This document shows, one piece after another, positions 8,426 through 15,274 of a stretch of DNA of 17,505 nucleotides (positions within the stretch are counted from its first letter, which is position 1; each line of letters opens with the position of its first letter). The stretch is from Bacillota bacterium (GTDB taxonomy: Bacteria; Bacillota; Clostridia; Peptostreptococcales; Anaerovoracaceae). The notes beneath the pieces are model-generated. The model worked only from the letters and a program-made list of their open reading frames with translations. It searched no databases and had not been told where the DNA came from. Both the position numbers and the translations under genes were made by a program. The stretch lies in assembly GCA_019420525.1 (NCBI GenBank), contig JAHZHA010000008.1, positions 1 to 17,505 on the forward strand. Direction: 5' to 3'.

Positions 8426-8883
8426 ATGAAAATTGAGATCGGAACAGATTTTCCACAATACTTTAAGCCCTCTTACCCGGAGGAATTCGAATTGTTTCAC
8501 CATTTCGAAGTGACAGCAGGGATACCGGCCGTTTTATTTGCCATCACCACGTGGAAGGAAAACGGACAGCCAAACATCTGTCTCCATTCGTGGAGCAGTT
8601 TCCACGGTGACAAGACCGCCTTCTTCGCAGTGATGGGGAATCTGTACCAGCACACGCACACGTATGAGAATATTAAGAACGGAAAGTGTTTCGGTATCAA
8701 CTTTCTTCCTGTGAGTTACTACGACAAATTGGTGGCTACAATCCATCGAAACGAATGGGAAGATGATGAGTTTGAGACGGGTGGCTTTACGATTTGCGAC
8801 GGTAAGACGATCCGCAGGACCTGATGACAGGAGAGCCGAACCAGTCTGCGATAGCTTCGGTGGAGATTGAGATGTTTGACTGA
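8426..8883 (+). pseudogene. Flavin reductase-like (FMN-binding split barrel) gene with internal deletion
   Basis: The first about 130 residues (from MKIEIGTDFPQYF) look like the N-terminal two-thirds of a flavin reductase-type, FMN-binding split-barrel protein, including a LFAITTWKENGQPNICLHSW strand pair and a GNLYQHTHTYENI segment. The frame stops at 8822-8824, too early for this family. Immediately after, in another frame, 8821-8883 reads LMTGEPNQSAIASVEIE and ends in FD-stop, which looks like the natural C-terminus. This fits a deletion of the middle-to-late part (about 50-70 codons by family size, an estimate) with the join near 8810-8820. The start ATG 8426 follows GGGAGG; an in-frame ATG at 8411 lies on the wrong side of that site. 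The product would lack part of the FMN-binding barrel and is probably inactive. Confidence 0.78.
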
Positions 8884-8912
8884 TGGAATGAACAACCATG
8901 GAGGACTTTTTT

Positions 8913-9494
8913 ATGTCAGTTGATTTTAATACATATCTTTTATTAAAAGGAAAAAAAGATCAATTAAAGGAAGCATTAGATGTTTTAAAGAAACTTGAAA
9001 ATGATGAAGACATCTATATTAGTTTTGTTACGATTGGAAAAAAGGCGAAAAACGGAATGTTGGATACATCATCTGGTGTAAATTTGAATCATTTGACAAC
9101 GGATGAAGAAATCGACAAATTCCTCGATACAATAGATAAAAATCTGGCAGTAGAGGCTAACGGTCCGTATGGAAATTTTGGATGGCTTTATGAAGTGAAG
9201 CTTTTCGAAAAAATTGCAGATGCTGCACCCGGCTTATCCTTCAAAGGAACGATCAGCGGATTCAATACCGGAGGGGATGAAGCGATCTGGTGCAAAACCA
9301 AGAATAAAAAATTATATATTTTCTATGAGTTCGCCCAGCCGGATTATTCTAACGACGACGACGAAGAATTTGATGATCATGAGTCAGATCTTCCCGATGC
9401 TGAGTTTATTTACGACCCGGTTCAAAAGACATATACGAAAGTACATGGCAATATCGTCCTTGAATCGGACGGAAAAGATATTTATTTAGCTTAA
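8913..9494 (+). CDS. Uncharacterised acidic protein (unknown family)
   Basis: A 193-residue cytosolic protein with no signal peptide or membrane segment. It begins MSVDFNTYLLLKGKKDQLKEAL, a beta strand plus helix, and later has LFEKIADAAPGLSFKGTISG followed by WCKTKNKKLYIFYEF, which suggests an alpha/beta ferredoxin-like fold. A weak resemblance to Api92/YubB-like domains was considered but is not secure. A very acidic linker (NDDDEEFDDHESDLPD, about residues 145-160) precedes a final small beta hairpin. The gene is noticeably more AT-rich than its neighbours, which suggests separate acquisition. ATG 8913 is chosen because GGAGGA lies seven bases before it; the earlier in-frame ATG at 8898 would put that site inside the gene. 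I do not recognise a function. Confidence 0.75.
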   Translation: MSVDFNTYLLLKGKKDQLKEALDVLKKLENDEDIYISFVTIGKKAKNGMLDTSSGVNLNHLTTDEEIDKFLDTIDKNLAVEANGPYGNFGWLYEVKLFEKIADAAPGLSFKGTISGFNTGGDEAIWCKTKNKKLYIFYEFAQPDYSNDDDEEFDDHESDLPDAEFIYDPVQKTYTKVHGNIVLESDGKDIYLA

Positions 9495-9580
9495 AAAGTA
9501 TAATAAAACGCTGACAAAATGCTCTCTGCTACGGATCTCATATCCATTTGGTCAGCTCAGATAGATGAACTGACAGAAAT

Positions 9581-9765
9581 ATGGAAAAACTGTACGAAAA
9601 ATTCATTCTGGAATATTACCGGCGTCACCATACGTATCTGAGTGAAGTCAAGGCAGAACAGGAGCCAAAACTCTCGATCTGAACAGAGAATTTTCGCTGA
9701 TCGCGGCGCAGCTGGATAAGATCGCCAGCGATTATTTTAAGGAGGCTATAAATTGTCACACATGA
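9581..9765 (+). pseudogene. Small frameshifted coding fragment upstream of the ADP-ribosylglycohydrolase
   Basis: From ATG 9581 a frame reads MEKLYEKFILEYYRRHHTYL and stops at 9680-9682. A different frame from 9673 continues LDLNREFSLIAAQLDKIASD to a TGA at 9763-9765. Together they would make a 60-odd residue, highly helical protein, with a one- or two-base shift near 9664-9673 (GGAGCCAAAACTC). Three facts support coding origin: amino-acid composition, the AAGGAGG site inside its end serving the next gene, and overlap of its stop with an ATG of the next gene (ATGA at 9762). No clear ribosome site precedes 9581, so the true start may be lost. Bases 9495-9580 hold nothing I can identify. Family unknown. 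Confidence 0.45.
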
Positions 9766-10898
9766 AAAATCAGAATAAATTCCGCGGCTGTCTGCTGGGC
9801 GGCGCAGTCGGAGACGCACTGGGATATACGGTGGAATTCCGCAGTGAAGAATACATTTTCAAAAAATACGGACCGGAAGGCATCACATCTTACGAGCCGG
9901 TAAACGGAAAAGCGTTGATTTCAGACGACACGCAGATGACGCTTTTCACCGCCAACGGCCTGCTTCTGGGGACCACCCGTGGAAAGACCCGCGGAATCAT
10001 GGGCAGTTATCCCTCTTACATCGCGTACTGCTATGAAGAATGGTACCGAACCCAGACGGAAAAATATCCGTTGGATTGCAGCGACAGCTTCCGCTGCACC
10101 TGGCTGTCACATATCCCTGAACTCTTCAGTCAGCGGGCGCCGGGGATGACATGTCTTGCCGCCATACGGAATGGCTGCGGCGGAACTATAGAAAATCCTG
10201 TAAATAACAGCAAGGGATGCGGCGGAATTATGCGAGTGGCACCGATTGGACTCTATTTCATCGATAACAACTTTTACAGTGAGGAAGAAGTCATGCGGAT
10301 CGGCGCCGAAACCGCTGCGCTGACCCATGGTCACGAACTGGGCTACATACCCGCCGCGGCATTCGTTCACATCATACGCTGTCTGGCGCAGGACGGTGAA
10401 CACTCGATCCCGGATGCAGTCAATGATTCCTTGATCCGTGTGCGTTCGCTGTTTCAGGGAGCCGCTCATCTGAAAGAATTTGAGACGCTGATGCAGCGGG
10501 CTGTCCGGCTGGCTGCATCGGATATGGACGACCTGGATGCTATTCGCGCTCTGGGTGAGGGATGGGTGGCAGAAGAGACGCTGGCCATCGCCGTGTACTG
10601 CGCGCTGAAATACCCGACAGACTTTGAAAGGGGCATCATCGCCGCCGTAAACCACAGCGGCGACAGCGACTCCACCGGTGCCGTAGCGGGAAACATCATC
10701 GGCGCCAATGTAGGACTCGGTGGAATCCCCGACCGGTTCATCCGGGATCTGGAACTGAAGGACGTCATCCTGGAAATCGCCGACGACCTGTATGACGACT
10801 GCCCGGCGGAAGACGACCTCCGGATGGAGGAGTGGAGGCACAAATATATCGAGAAAGATTTCCGGCTCAGAGAACATGGGAAGAAAGAAACACCATGA
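9753..10898 (+). CDS. ADP-ribosylglycohydrolase family protein
   Basis: A 381-residue member of the DraG/ARH fold, which removes ADP-ribose from proteins, nucleic acids or small molecules with a two-metal (Mg/Mn) centre. The N-terminal GCLLGGAVGDALGYTVEF, the metal motif SDDTQM at residues 57-62, the GCGGIMRVAPIGL segment and the second metal motif HSGDSDSTGAVAGN at 301-314 are all present, so the active site looks complete. It is likely soluble (no signal or membrane helix). TTG 9753 has the strong site AAGGAGG at seven bases and is preferred; ATG 9762 in the same frame is 16 bases away from it but overlaps the stop of the preceding fragment. No dedicated ADP-ribosyltransferase is visible nearby, so the target is unknown. 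Confidence 0.93.
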   Translation: MSHMKNQNKFRGCLLGGAVGDALGYTVEFRSEEYIFKKYGPEGITSYEPVNGKALISDDTQMTLFTANGLLLGTTRGKTRGIMGSYPSYIAYCYEEWYRTQTEKYPLDCSDSFRCTWLSHIPELFSQRAPGMTCLAAIRNGCGGTIENPVNNSKGCGGIMRVAPIGLYFIDNNFYSEEEVMRIGAETAALTHGHELGYIPAAAFVHIIRCLAQDGEHSIPDAVNDSLIRVRSLFQGAAHLKEFETLMQRAVRLAASDMDDLDAIRALGEGWVAEETLAIAVYCALKYPTDFERGIIAAVNHSGDSDSTGAVAGNIIGANVGLGGIPDRFIRDLELKDVILEIADDLYDDCPAEDDLRMEEWRHKYIEKDFRLREHGKKETP

Positions 10899-10946
10899 TC
10901 TGACATGACTGCGGTCAGCCCCATTCGTCCATGTATCCGGCCAGCC

Positions 10947-10975
10947 TTGTGACGCAATTTCAAATATGTTAAAAT
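10947..10975 (+). promoter_or_regulatory. probable promoter of the STAS/SAHH-like/phosphatase operon
   Basis: TTGTGA (10947-10952), 17 bases, then TAAAAT (10970-10975): four of six and five of six matches to the housekeeping consensus with ideal spacing, about 67 bases before the STAS start codon. It lies in a gene-free interval, so it probably drives the three-gene signalling operon. Confidence 0.55.
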
Positions 10976-11041
10976 GCCTTTAAAATAGCTGTTTTTACTG
11001 GCATTTCCGCCGCTATAACAAAACCGGGAGGTATTATAAAT

Positions 11042-11338
11042 ATGAATATAAATAAAACAGCAGACGGTTCTTCTCTTAGTATTTCTCTGGAAGGACGTCT
11101 CGATACGATGACAGCTCCTGAACTGGAAGCCGACCTGACTCAGTCTCTGGAAGGCATCACCTCGCTTGTTCTGGACTTCGAAAAGCTGGAATACCTGTCT
11201 TCCGCCGGTCTCCGGGTCATCCTGAAGACTCAGAAAACAATGAACAGACAGGGAAAAATGATCATCCGAAATGTCAATGAAACGATCATGGAAGTGTTCG
11301 AAATGACAGGTTTCACCGATATCCTCACCATCGAATGA
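11042..11338 (+). CDS. STAS domain anti-sigma factor antagonist
   Basis: A 98-residue single STAS domain of the SpoIIAA/RsbV type. In partner switching, the unphosphorylated STAS protein binds an anti-sigma kinase and frees its sigma factor or other partner; the kinase inactivates it by phosphorylating a Ser and a PP2C phosphatase reactivates it. The phosphosite region YLSSAGLR gives S53/S54, with the second Ser the expected phosphate acceptor. The start LEGRLDTMTAPELEADL and the end ETIMEVFEMTGFTDI are typical of the family. GGGAGGT precedes the ATG. Its TGA overlaps the next start (ATGA at 11335), so it is translationally coupled to the SAHH-like gene. The phosphatase/kinase two genes downstream is the natural partner. 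Confidence 0.94.
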   Translation: MNINKTADGSSLSISLEGRLDTMTAPELEADLTQSLEGITSLVLDFEKLEYLSSAGLRVILKTQKTMNRQGKMIIRNVNETIMEVFEMTGFTDILTIE

Positions 11339-12615
11339 GCGGGGCTGTCAATAACGAGAGAAAGCGGACGGTAAAAATGAAACTTCTTGAAAAAGCCGCC
11401 CGGGCGGCAGAACGCGAAAAGGGAAGAGAGGATGTCATCGTACTGCATATCAATCATTGCGTCGATAACACCTTTTATTTCAATGATGTGCTGAAAAATC
11501 TGTTCAGCTGCGTGATACTTCTGACTCCTCCCTACAGCAATCAGGATATTCCTCTGGAGTATTCCGGACCCTGCTATCACGGTGTGAAAAAGGACGGTGT
11601 CTACTATCTGATGAGAGACAGAATGCCGTTAAACCGCTGCAGCGGGGAATTTCCGGAAGCTACCGTATTTCTGATAGAAGAAGCTTTCCGCCGTGAATTG
11701 ATTCCTCTGCTGCGCCAGGGAAAAAAGCTACTGATCATCGAGGACGGAGGTTATCATTTTGAGTCGCTGCCCCGGATAAAGAAGCTGTTTCCCGAAGTGG
11801 AAAAAAGCATCATCGGCGTGGTGGAACAGACGACTGCCGGAACCCGCAGAAGCATCGGCCGGCAGGGATACCGGTATCCTTATCCCTGCATCAGTGTTGC
11901 CCGGTCGGATATCAAAATGAATCTGGAATCCATTTTTATCGGGCAGCGGATCGTAGAGGAGCTGGGACTGATGCTCTACGAAGCGGATGCTTTTTATTCT
12001 TTCCATTCCGTACTGCTGCTGGGTTACGGTATCGTAGGACGCGGCTGCCGGATGGCCTTGGAAGGACATTTCTGCCGGATGACAGCTTACGATGTGGATT
12101 CCCGGATGCTACAGGCTGCGGAGGATGACGGCCTGCAGGTTTTTCCGGCTCCAGATCCTGAGATGTTCTGCACGGACACCATCGTCATCGGCTGTGTGGG
12201 CAGTCCTTCTTTCCGCGAGGAGATGTTTGTGGCTTTTCTCAAAGGTGAGGGGAAAAATATTTATCTGGCCAGCGGTTCCTCCAGAGATGTAGAATTTTCA
12301 TATTTCCTGCGTTATCTGGCCGGGAAGGAAAAAGAGATCCCCGGTCTCGTGCCGGAAAGTCATGATGCATCACGGTTGTACGATTGTTACCGTTACCGTT
12401 ATGAAGGAAAAGAAAAAAATGTATATCTGATGGCCGAAGGAAAACCGGTGAATTTTTATCGGGAAGGCGTGATCAGTCTGACCTGCCGGGTGATCGATCC
12501 GGTATTCACAGAAATGCTTGAGATGGCACTATATCTGTGCCGCCGCCGGGATAACCATCTTCTTCTATATATACTGAGAGCAGCGAATCGGTACACCCGG
12601 GCTTTCCCTGAATAA
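11335..12615 (+). CDS. Divergent S-adenosylhomocysteine hydrolase-like protein, probably truncated by an in-frame TAA
   Basis: A 426-residue protein with the layout of S-adenosylhomocysteine hydrolase (SAHH), an NAD-dependent enzyme splitting SAH to adenosine and homocysteine. Recognisable points: LHIN with H38 followed by YSNQD (family LHM...FSTQD), EDGG at 136-139, EQTTAG at 164-169 (family ETTTG), K194 in SDIKMNLES with Glu at the usual Asp position, and the Rossmann loop LLGYGIVGRG at 228-237. Differences: the GHFDVE motif reads SSRDVE (315-320), losing a conserved His, the NLGxxxGHP segment is degenerate, and the usual C-terminal KPDHYRY tail is not seen. SAHH activity is therefore doubtful; it may bind a nucleoside ligand. 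Translation resumes in frame after TAA 12613-12615. Start 11335 overlaps the STAS stop; ATG 11377 is an alternative. Confidence 0.8.
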   Translation: MSGAVNNERKRTVKMKLLEKAARAAEREKGREDVIVLHINHCVDNTFYFNDVLKNLFSCVILLTPPYSNQDIPLEYSGPCYHGVKKDGVYYLMRDRMPLNRCSGEFPEATVFLIEEAFRRELIPLLRQGKKLLIIEDGGYHFESLPRIKKLFPEVEKSIIGVVEQTTAGTRRSIGRQGYRYPYPCISVARSDIKMNLESIFIGQRIVEELGLMLYEADAFYSFHSVLLLGYGIVGRGCRMALEGHFCRMTAYDVDSRMLQAAEDDGLQVFPAPDPEMFCTDTIVIGCVGSPSFREEMFVAFLKGEGKNIYLASGSSRDVEFSYFLRYLAGKEKEIPGLVPESHDASRLYDCYRYRYEGKEKNVYLMAEGKPVNFYREGVISLTCRVIDPVFTEMLEMALYLCRRRDNHLLLYILRAANRYTRAFPE

Positions 12616-12786
12616 GAACTGCTGGATGCCTGGTTTGAAGAAAATCATTTCTGGTATCGGGGGAATCCAGAGATATTTCTGAATCCGCATCCTTTGGCCG
12701 GGGAACTTCGGAAGAACATCCGGAAGAAAGACTATGGAGAAGACAGCGCTTTGCTCCGGACCGGAGGAAAGGACGGAAGCTTATGA
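12616..12786 (+). pseudogene. Detached C-terminal 56 codons of the SAHH-like gene
   Basis: Directly after the TAA at 12613-12615, the same frame continues for 56 sense codons (starting ELLDAWFEENHFWYRGNPE, then LNPHPLAGELRKNIRKKDYG) and ends with TGA 12784-12786. That TGA overlaps the phosphatase ATG at 12783 as ATGA, the junction style used elsewhere in this operon (11335). Composition and codon use look like real coding sequence. The most economical reading is a single-base nonsense change splitting a 483-codon gene. Stop-codon readthrough or a base-call error are alternatives. It has no start of its own. Confidence 0.75.
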
Positions 12787-15158
12787 AGGAAATATTTACT
12801 GTTTTCCGTGAAAAAAAGGCATGGATATATATGCTGCTCAGCGCTGTGGTATTTTTTGCCATAGCTCTGCCTTTCCGCAGCCTGTTCACGCTGCTTCCGG
12901 GGGTGACGGAAATCCGTCCGGCCAATATGGTGCCGGTGGTATTCGGAATTCAGCTGGGACCTGCGGCAGCCTGGGGGATTTCCGTCGGAAATCTGATTTC
13001 GGATATCCTGTCGGGATCCGGTCCCTTCGTCTGTGCCACCGGGTTCCTTACGAATTTCTTTTATACCTATATCCCTTACAAGCTGTGGTACACGCTGCGT
13101 CTGGGGAAGGAACCCATCCGCCCGGTACGCCTGGGCACAGTCCAGGAAATCGTCAAATACATACTGGTGGTGTTTATCGATTCCTTTATAACCACCGTAT
13201 CCCTTTCCCTGATTTTCGAGGCGGCGGGATTTCAGACATTTGCCTCTTCGTTCCCTCTGCTGTTTTTCAACAACTTCGATTTTGCGGTAATTCTGGGCAT
13301 ACCGGTGCTGTTCTTATGGAATCGGTTCCGCCTGCCTGTCGTAGTGCCCGAGTACCGTGAAAATTCAAAGCTCCGGCTCCGGGCACGGTGGCTGGATCTT
13401 CCGCTTCCGCTCATCATTTCCGTCGGAGGGGGATATTTTGTCTCTTCCTCTGTCCGGGGCAGTGGGGAAACGGGAAGTTCCTCCGCGCTGATGCTGCTCT
13501 GTGTGACTATGGCAGGATTGGTGATTTATGCCTTTCGTCCTGCGGAAAAAACGGAGCTGCCGGCTCCCGGTACAGATGGCGTCCGGTTCTCCATCAAGGC
13601 GAAAGTAACTGTCGGTTTTCTGCTGCTTACACTGGTATTTCTCGTCCTGCTGGCGGCCGTCACGTTTCACGCTTTAAACACCGGCGGAGATCTGAGCCGG
13701 CTGGAGGTCTGGAACTATATCTATCTGGTGCTGGGAATCACCATCAATCTGCTTTACGGCATCGCTCTTCTGTTCCTGTGGTATGTAGAGCGGAATATTA
13801 CAACTCCCATTGAACGTCTGTCACGCCTGACGGAATTATATGCCGAACAGGAACACAAGCACGGTGGGGATCTCGCCGTCCGCCTGCAGCAGCTGGCGGA
13901 TACGGTTCCTGAGGGAGATGAAATAGGGGCGCTGGCGTATTCTTTCCGGAACATGGTGGGAGAGCTGGACGAATATATGGCCGATCTGGCGGAGGTGACA
14001 GCAGACAGAGAGCGTATCGCCACCGAACTGAACGTCGCCACTCAGATACAGGTCAGCATGCTGCCCTGCATTTTCCCTCCTTTTCCCGACCGGGAGGAAT
14101 TCGACATCTATGCTTCCATGACTCCGGCCAGAGAAGTGGGAGGCGATTTTTACGATTTCTTCCTGGTGGACGACGACCATCTTGCCCTTGTAATCGCTGA
14201 CGTGTCGGGAAAAGGCGTTCCGGCGGCTCTTTTTATGGTAATCGCTAAAACGCTTCTGAAGAATGCGGCCCAGACCGGACTGTCTCCGAAAGCGGTGCTG
14301 GAAAAAATCAATAATCAGCTCTGCGAGAATAACGAGGCGGAGATGTTTGTCACCGTCTGGCTGGGAATCCTGGAAATCTCCACCGGAAAACTGACTGCAG
14401 CAAATGCGGGCCACGAATATCCGGCGCTCCGGCAGGAAAACGGGAACTTTCAGCTTTTCAAAGACCGGCACGGATTCGTACTGGCCGGTATGGAGAATTG
14501 CCGCTACAGGGAATACGAACTGCAGCTGAATACAGGCGATACGCTGTTTGTCTATACCGACGGCGTTGCCGAAGCCACGGATGCCTCCCAAACGCTGTAC
14601 GGAACAGACAGGATGCTGTCCGCCCTGAACCGGAATGCGGACGCGGATCCCCGGGAACTCATAGAAAATGTGAAGGAGAATATCGATATGTTTGTGAAGG
14701 AAGCGCCTCAGTTTGACGACATTACGATGCTGGCGCTCAGGATGCGGAACGACAGGTCTGAGACCATGAAAAAGATAAGTGTATCTCCGTGCCTGGAAAG
14801 TCTGAACAGTGTGACTGCCTTTTTCGAATCATGCCTCGGGGAACAAGATGCCCCGATGAAAGTCATCGCACAAGTCAATATCACGATAGACGAGATTTTC
14901 TCCAATATCGTGCAGTACAGCGGGGCTACCTCTGTCTGGGCAGGCTGTGCAGCAGGAAGCGGCAGTGCCGTGCTCCGCTTCGCAGACAACGGGCGTCCTT
15001 ATGATCCCACGGAAAGAGAGGATCCCGATGTGACACTTCCTGCAGAAGAACGGGATACCGGAGGTCTCGGCATCTTTATGGTCAAAAAGATGATGGATGA
15101 AGTCACTTATGAATACCGGGACGGATTTAATATCCTCACCATGCGGAAAAACTGGTGA
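12783..15158 (+). CDS. Membrane sensor with HAMP, SpoIIE-type PP2C phosphatase and GHKL (RsbW-like) kinase domains
   Basis: A 791-residue integral membrane regulator. Residues about 12-180 form a five-helix unit with IRPANMVPVVFGIQLGPAAA and GNLISDILSG, resembling ECF-transporter S components (inference). About four more helices follow to residue 336, then a HAMP-like linker (TTPIERLSRL, 340-390) and a coiled helix. The PP2C/SpoIIE domain spans about 430-655 with metal-binding aspartates in GGDFYD (D455), ADVSGKG (D473), YTDGVAEA (D593) and QFDDITML (D645/D646). The C-terminal GHKL domain (662-791) has the N-box IDEIFSN (703-709), DNGRPYDP (735-742) and GGLGIF (760-765). It should dephosphorylate the STAS protein and possibly also phosphorylate it, depending on a ligand or membrane signal. 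AAAGGA precedes the ATG, which overlaps the extended upstream frame. Confidence 0.92.
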   Translation: MKEIFTVFREKKAWIYMLLSAVVFFAIALPFRSLFTLLPGVTEIRPANMVPVVFGIQLGPAAAWGISVGNLISDILSGSGPFVCATGFLTNFFYTYIPYKLWYTLRLGKEPIRPVRLGTVQEIVKYILVVFIDSFITTVSLSLIFEAAGFQTFASSFPLLFFNNFDFAVILGIPVLFLWNRFRLPVVVPEYRENSKLRLRARWLDLPLPLIISVGGGYFVSSSVRGSGETGSSSALMLLCVTMAGLVIYAFRPAEKTELPAPGTDGVRFSIKAKVTVGFLLLTLVFLVLLAAVTFHALNTGGDLSRLEVWNYIYLVLGITINLLYGIALLFLWYVERNITTPIERLSRLTELYAEQEHKHGGDLAVRLQQLADTVPEGDEIGALAYSFRNMVGELDEYMADLAEVTADRERIATELNVATQIQVSMLPCIFPPFPDREEFDIYASMTPAREVGGDFYDFFLVDDDHLALVIADVSGKGVPAALFMVIAKTLLKNAAQTGLSPKAVLEKINNQLCENNEAEMFVTVWLGILEISTGKLTAANAGHEYPALRQENGNFQLFKDRHGFVLAGMENCRYREYELQLNTGDTLFVYTDGVAEATDASQTLYGTDRMLSALNRNADADPRELIENVKENIDMFVKEAPQFDDITMLALRMRNDRSETMKKISVSPCLESLNSVTAFFESCLGEQDAPMKVIAQVNITIDEIFSNIVQYSGATSVWAGCAAGSGSAVLRFADNGRPYDPTEREDPDVTLPAEERDTGGLGIFMVKKMMDEVTYEYRDGFNILTMRKNW

Positions 15159-15170
15159 TCTGCAGCCGGG

Positions 15171-15190
15171 GATATCCTTTACAGGATATC
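15171..15190. repeat. 7-bp inverted repeat after the phosphatase gene
   Basis: GATATCC (15171-15177) and GGATATC (15184-15190) form a perfect inverted repeat with a six-base loop, 12 bases after the phosphatase stop. No T run follows, so it is not a standard terminator. It could be an operator, an RNA-processing site or a weak attenuator between the two operons. The rest of 15159-15274 shows only the ribosome site for the next gene. Confidence 0.4.
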
Positions 15191-15274
15191 GGAATACGCG
15201 AAAAGCGGTTATCAGAGATTTGCAGAATTATATTTAAGAAATAGGAATCAGAAAGAAAAGGAAAGTAAAAGTAT

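Noticed and set aside
10107..10877. A 256-codon - strand open frame opposite the ADP-ribosylglycohydrolase
   Set aside because: Antisense shadow of a gene with complete family motifs; no start signal and no recognisable protein features.
9753..10898. A toxin-antitoxin or DarT/DarG-like pair involving the ADP-ribosylglycohydrolase
   Set aside because: No ADP-ribosyltransferase motif is seen in the neighbouring AT-rich gene or the fragment, and the family here is DraG/ARH, not the macrodomain type.
10900..10918. Short inverted repeat CTGAC...GTCAG after the ADP-ribosylglycohydrolase gene
   Set aside because: Only a 5-bp stem with a 9-base loop and no T run; not a credible terminator.
13836..14591. 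A 251-codon - strand open frame opposite the phosphatase domain
   Set aside because: Covers the conserved PP2C motifs on the other strand and shows no domain or start site of its own.
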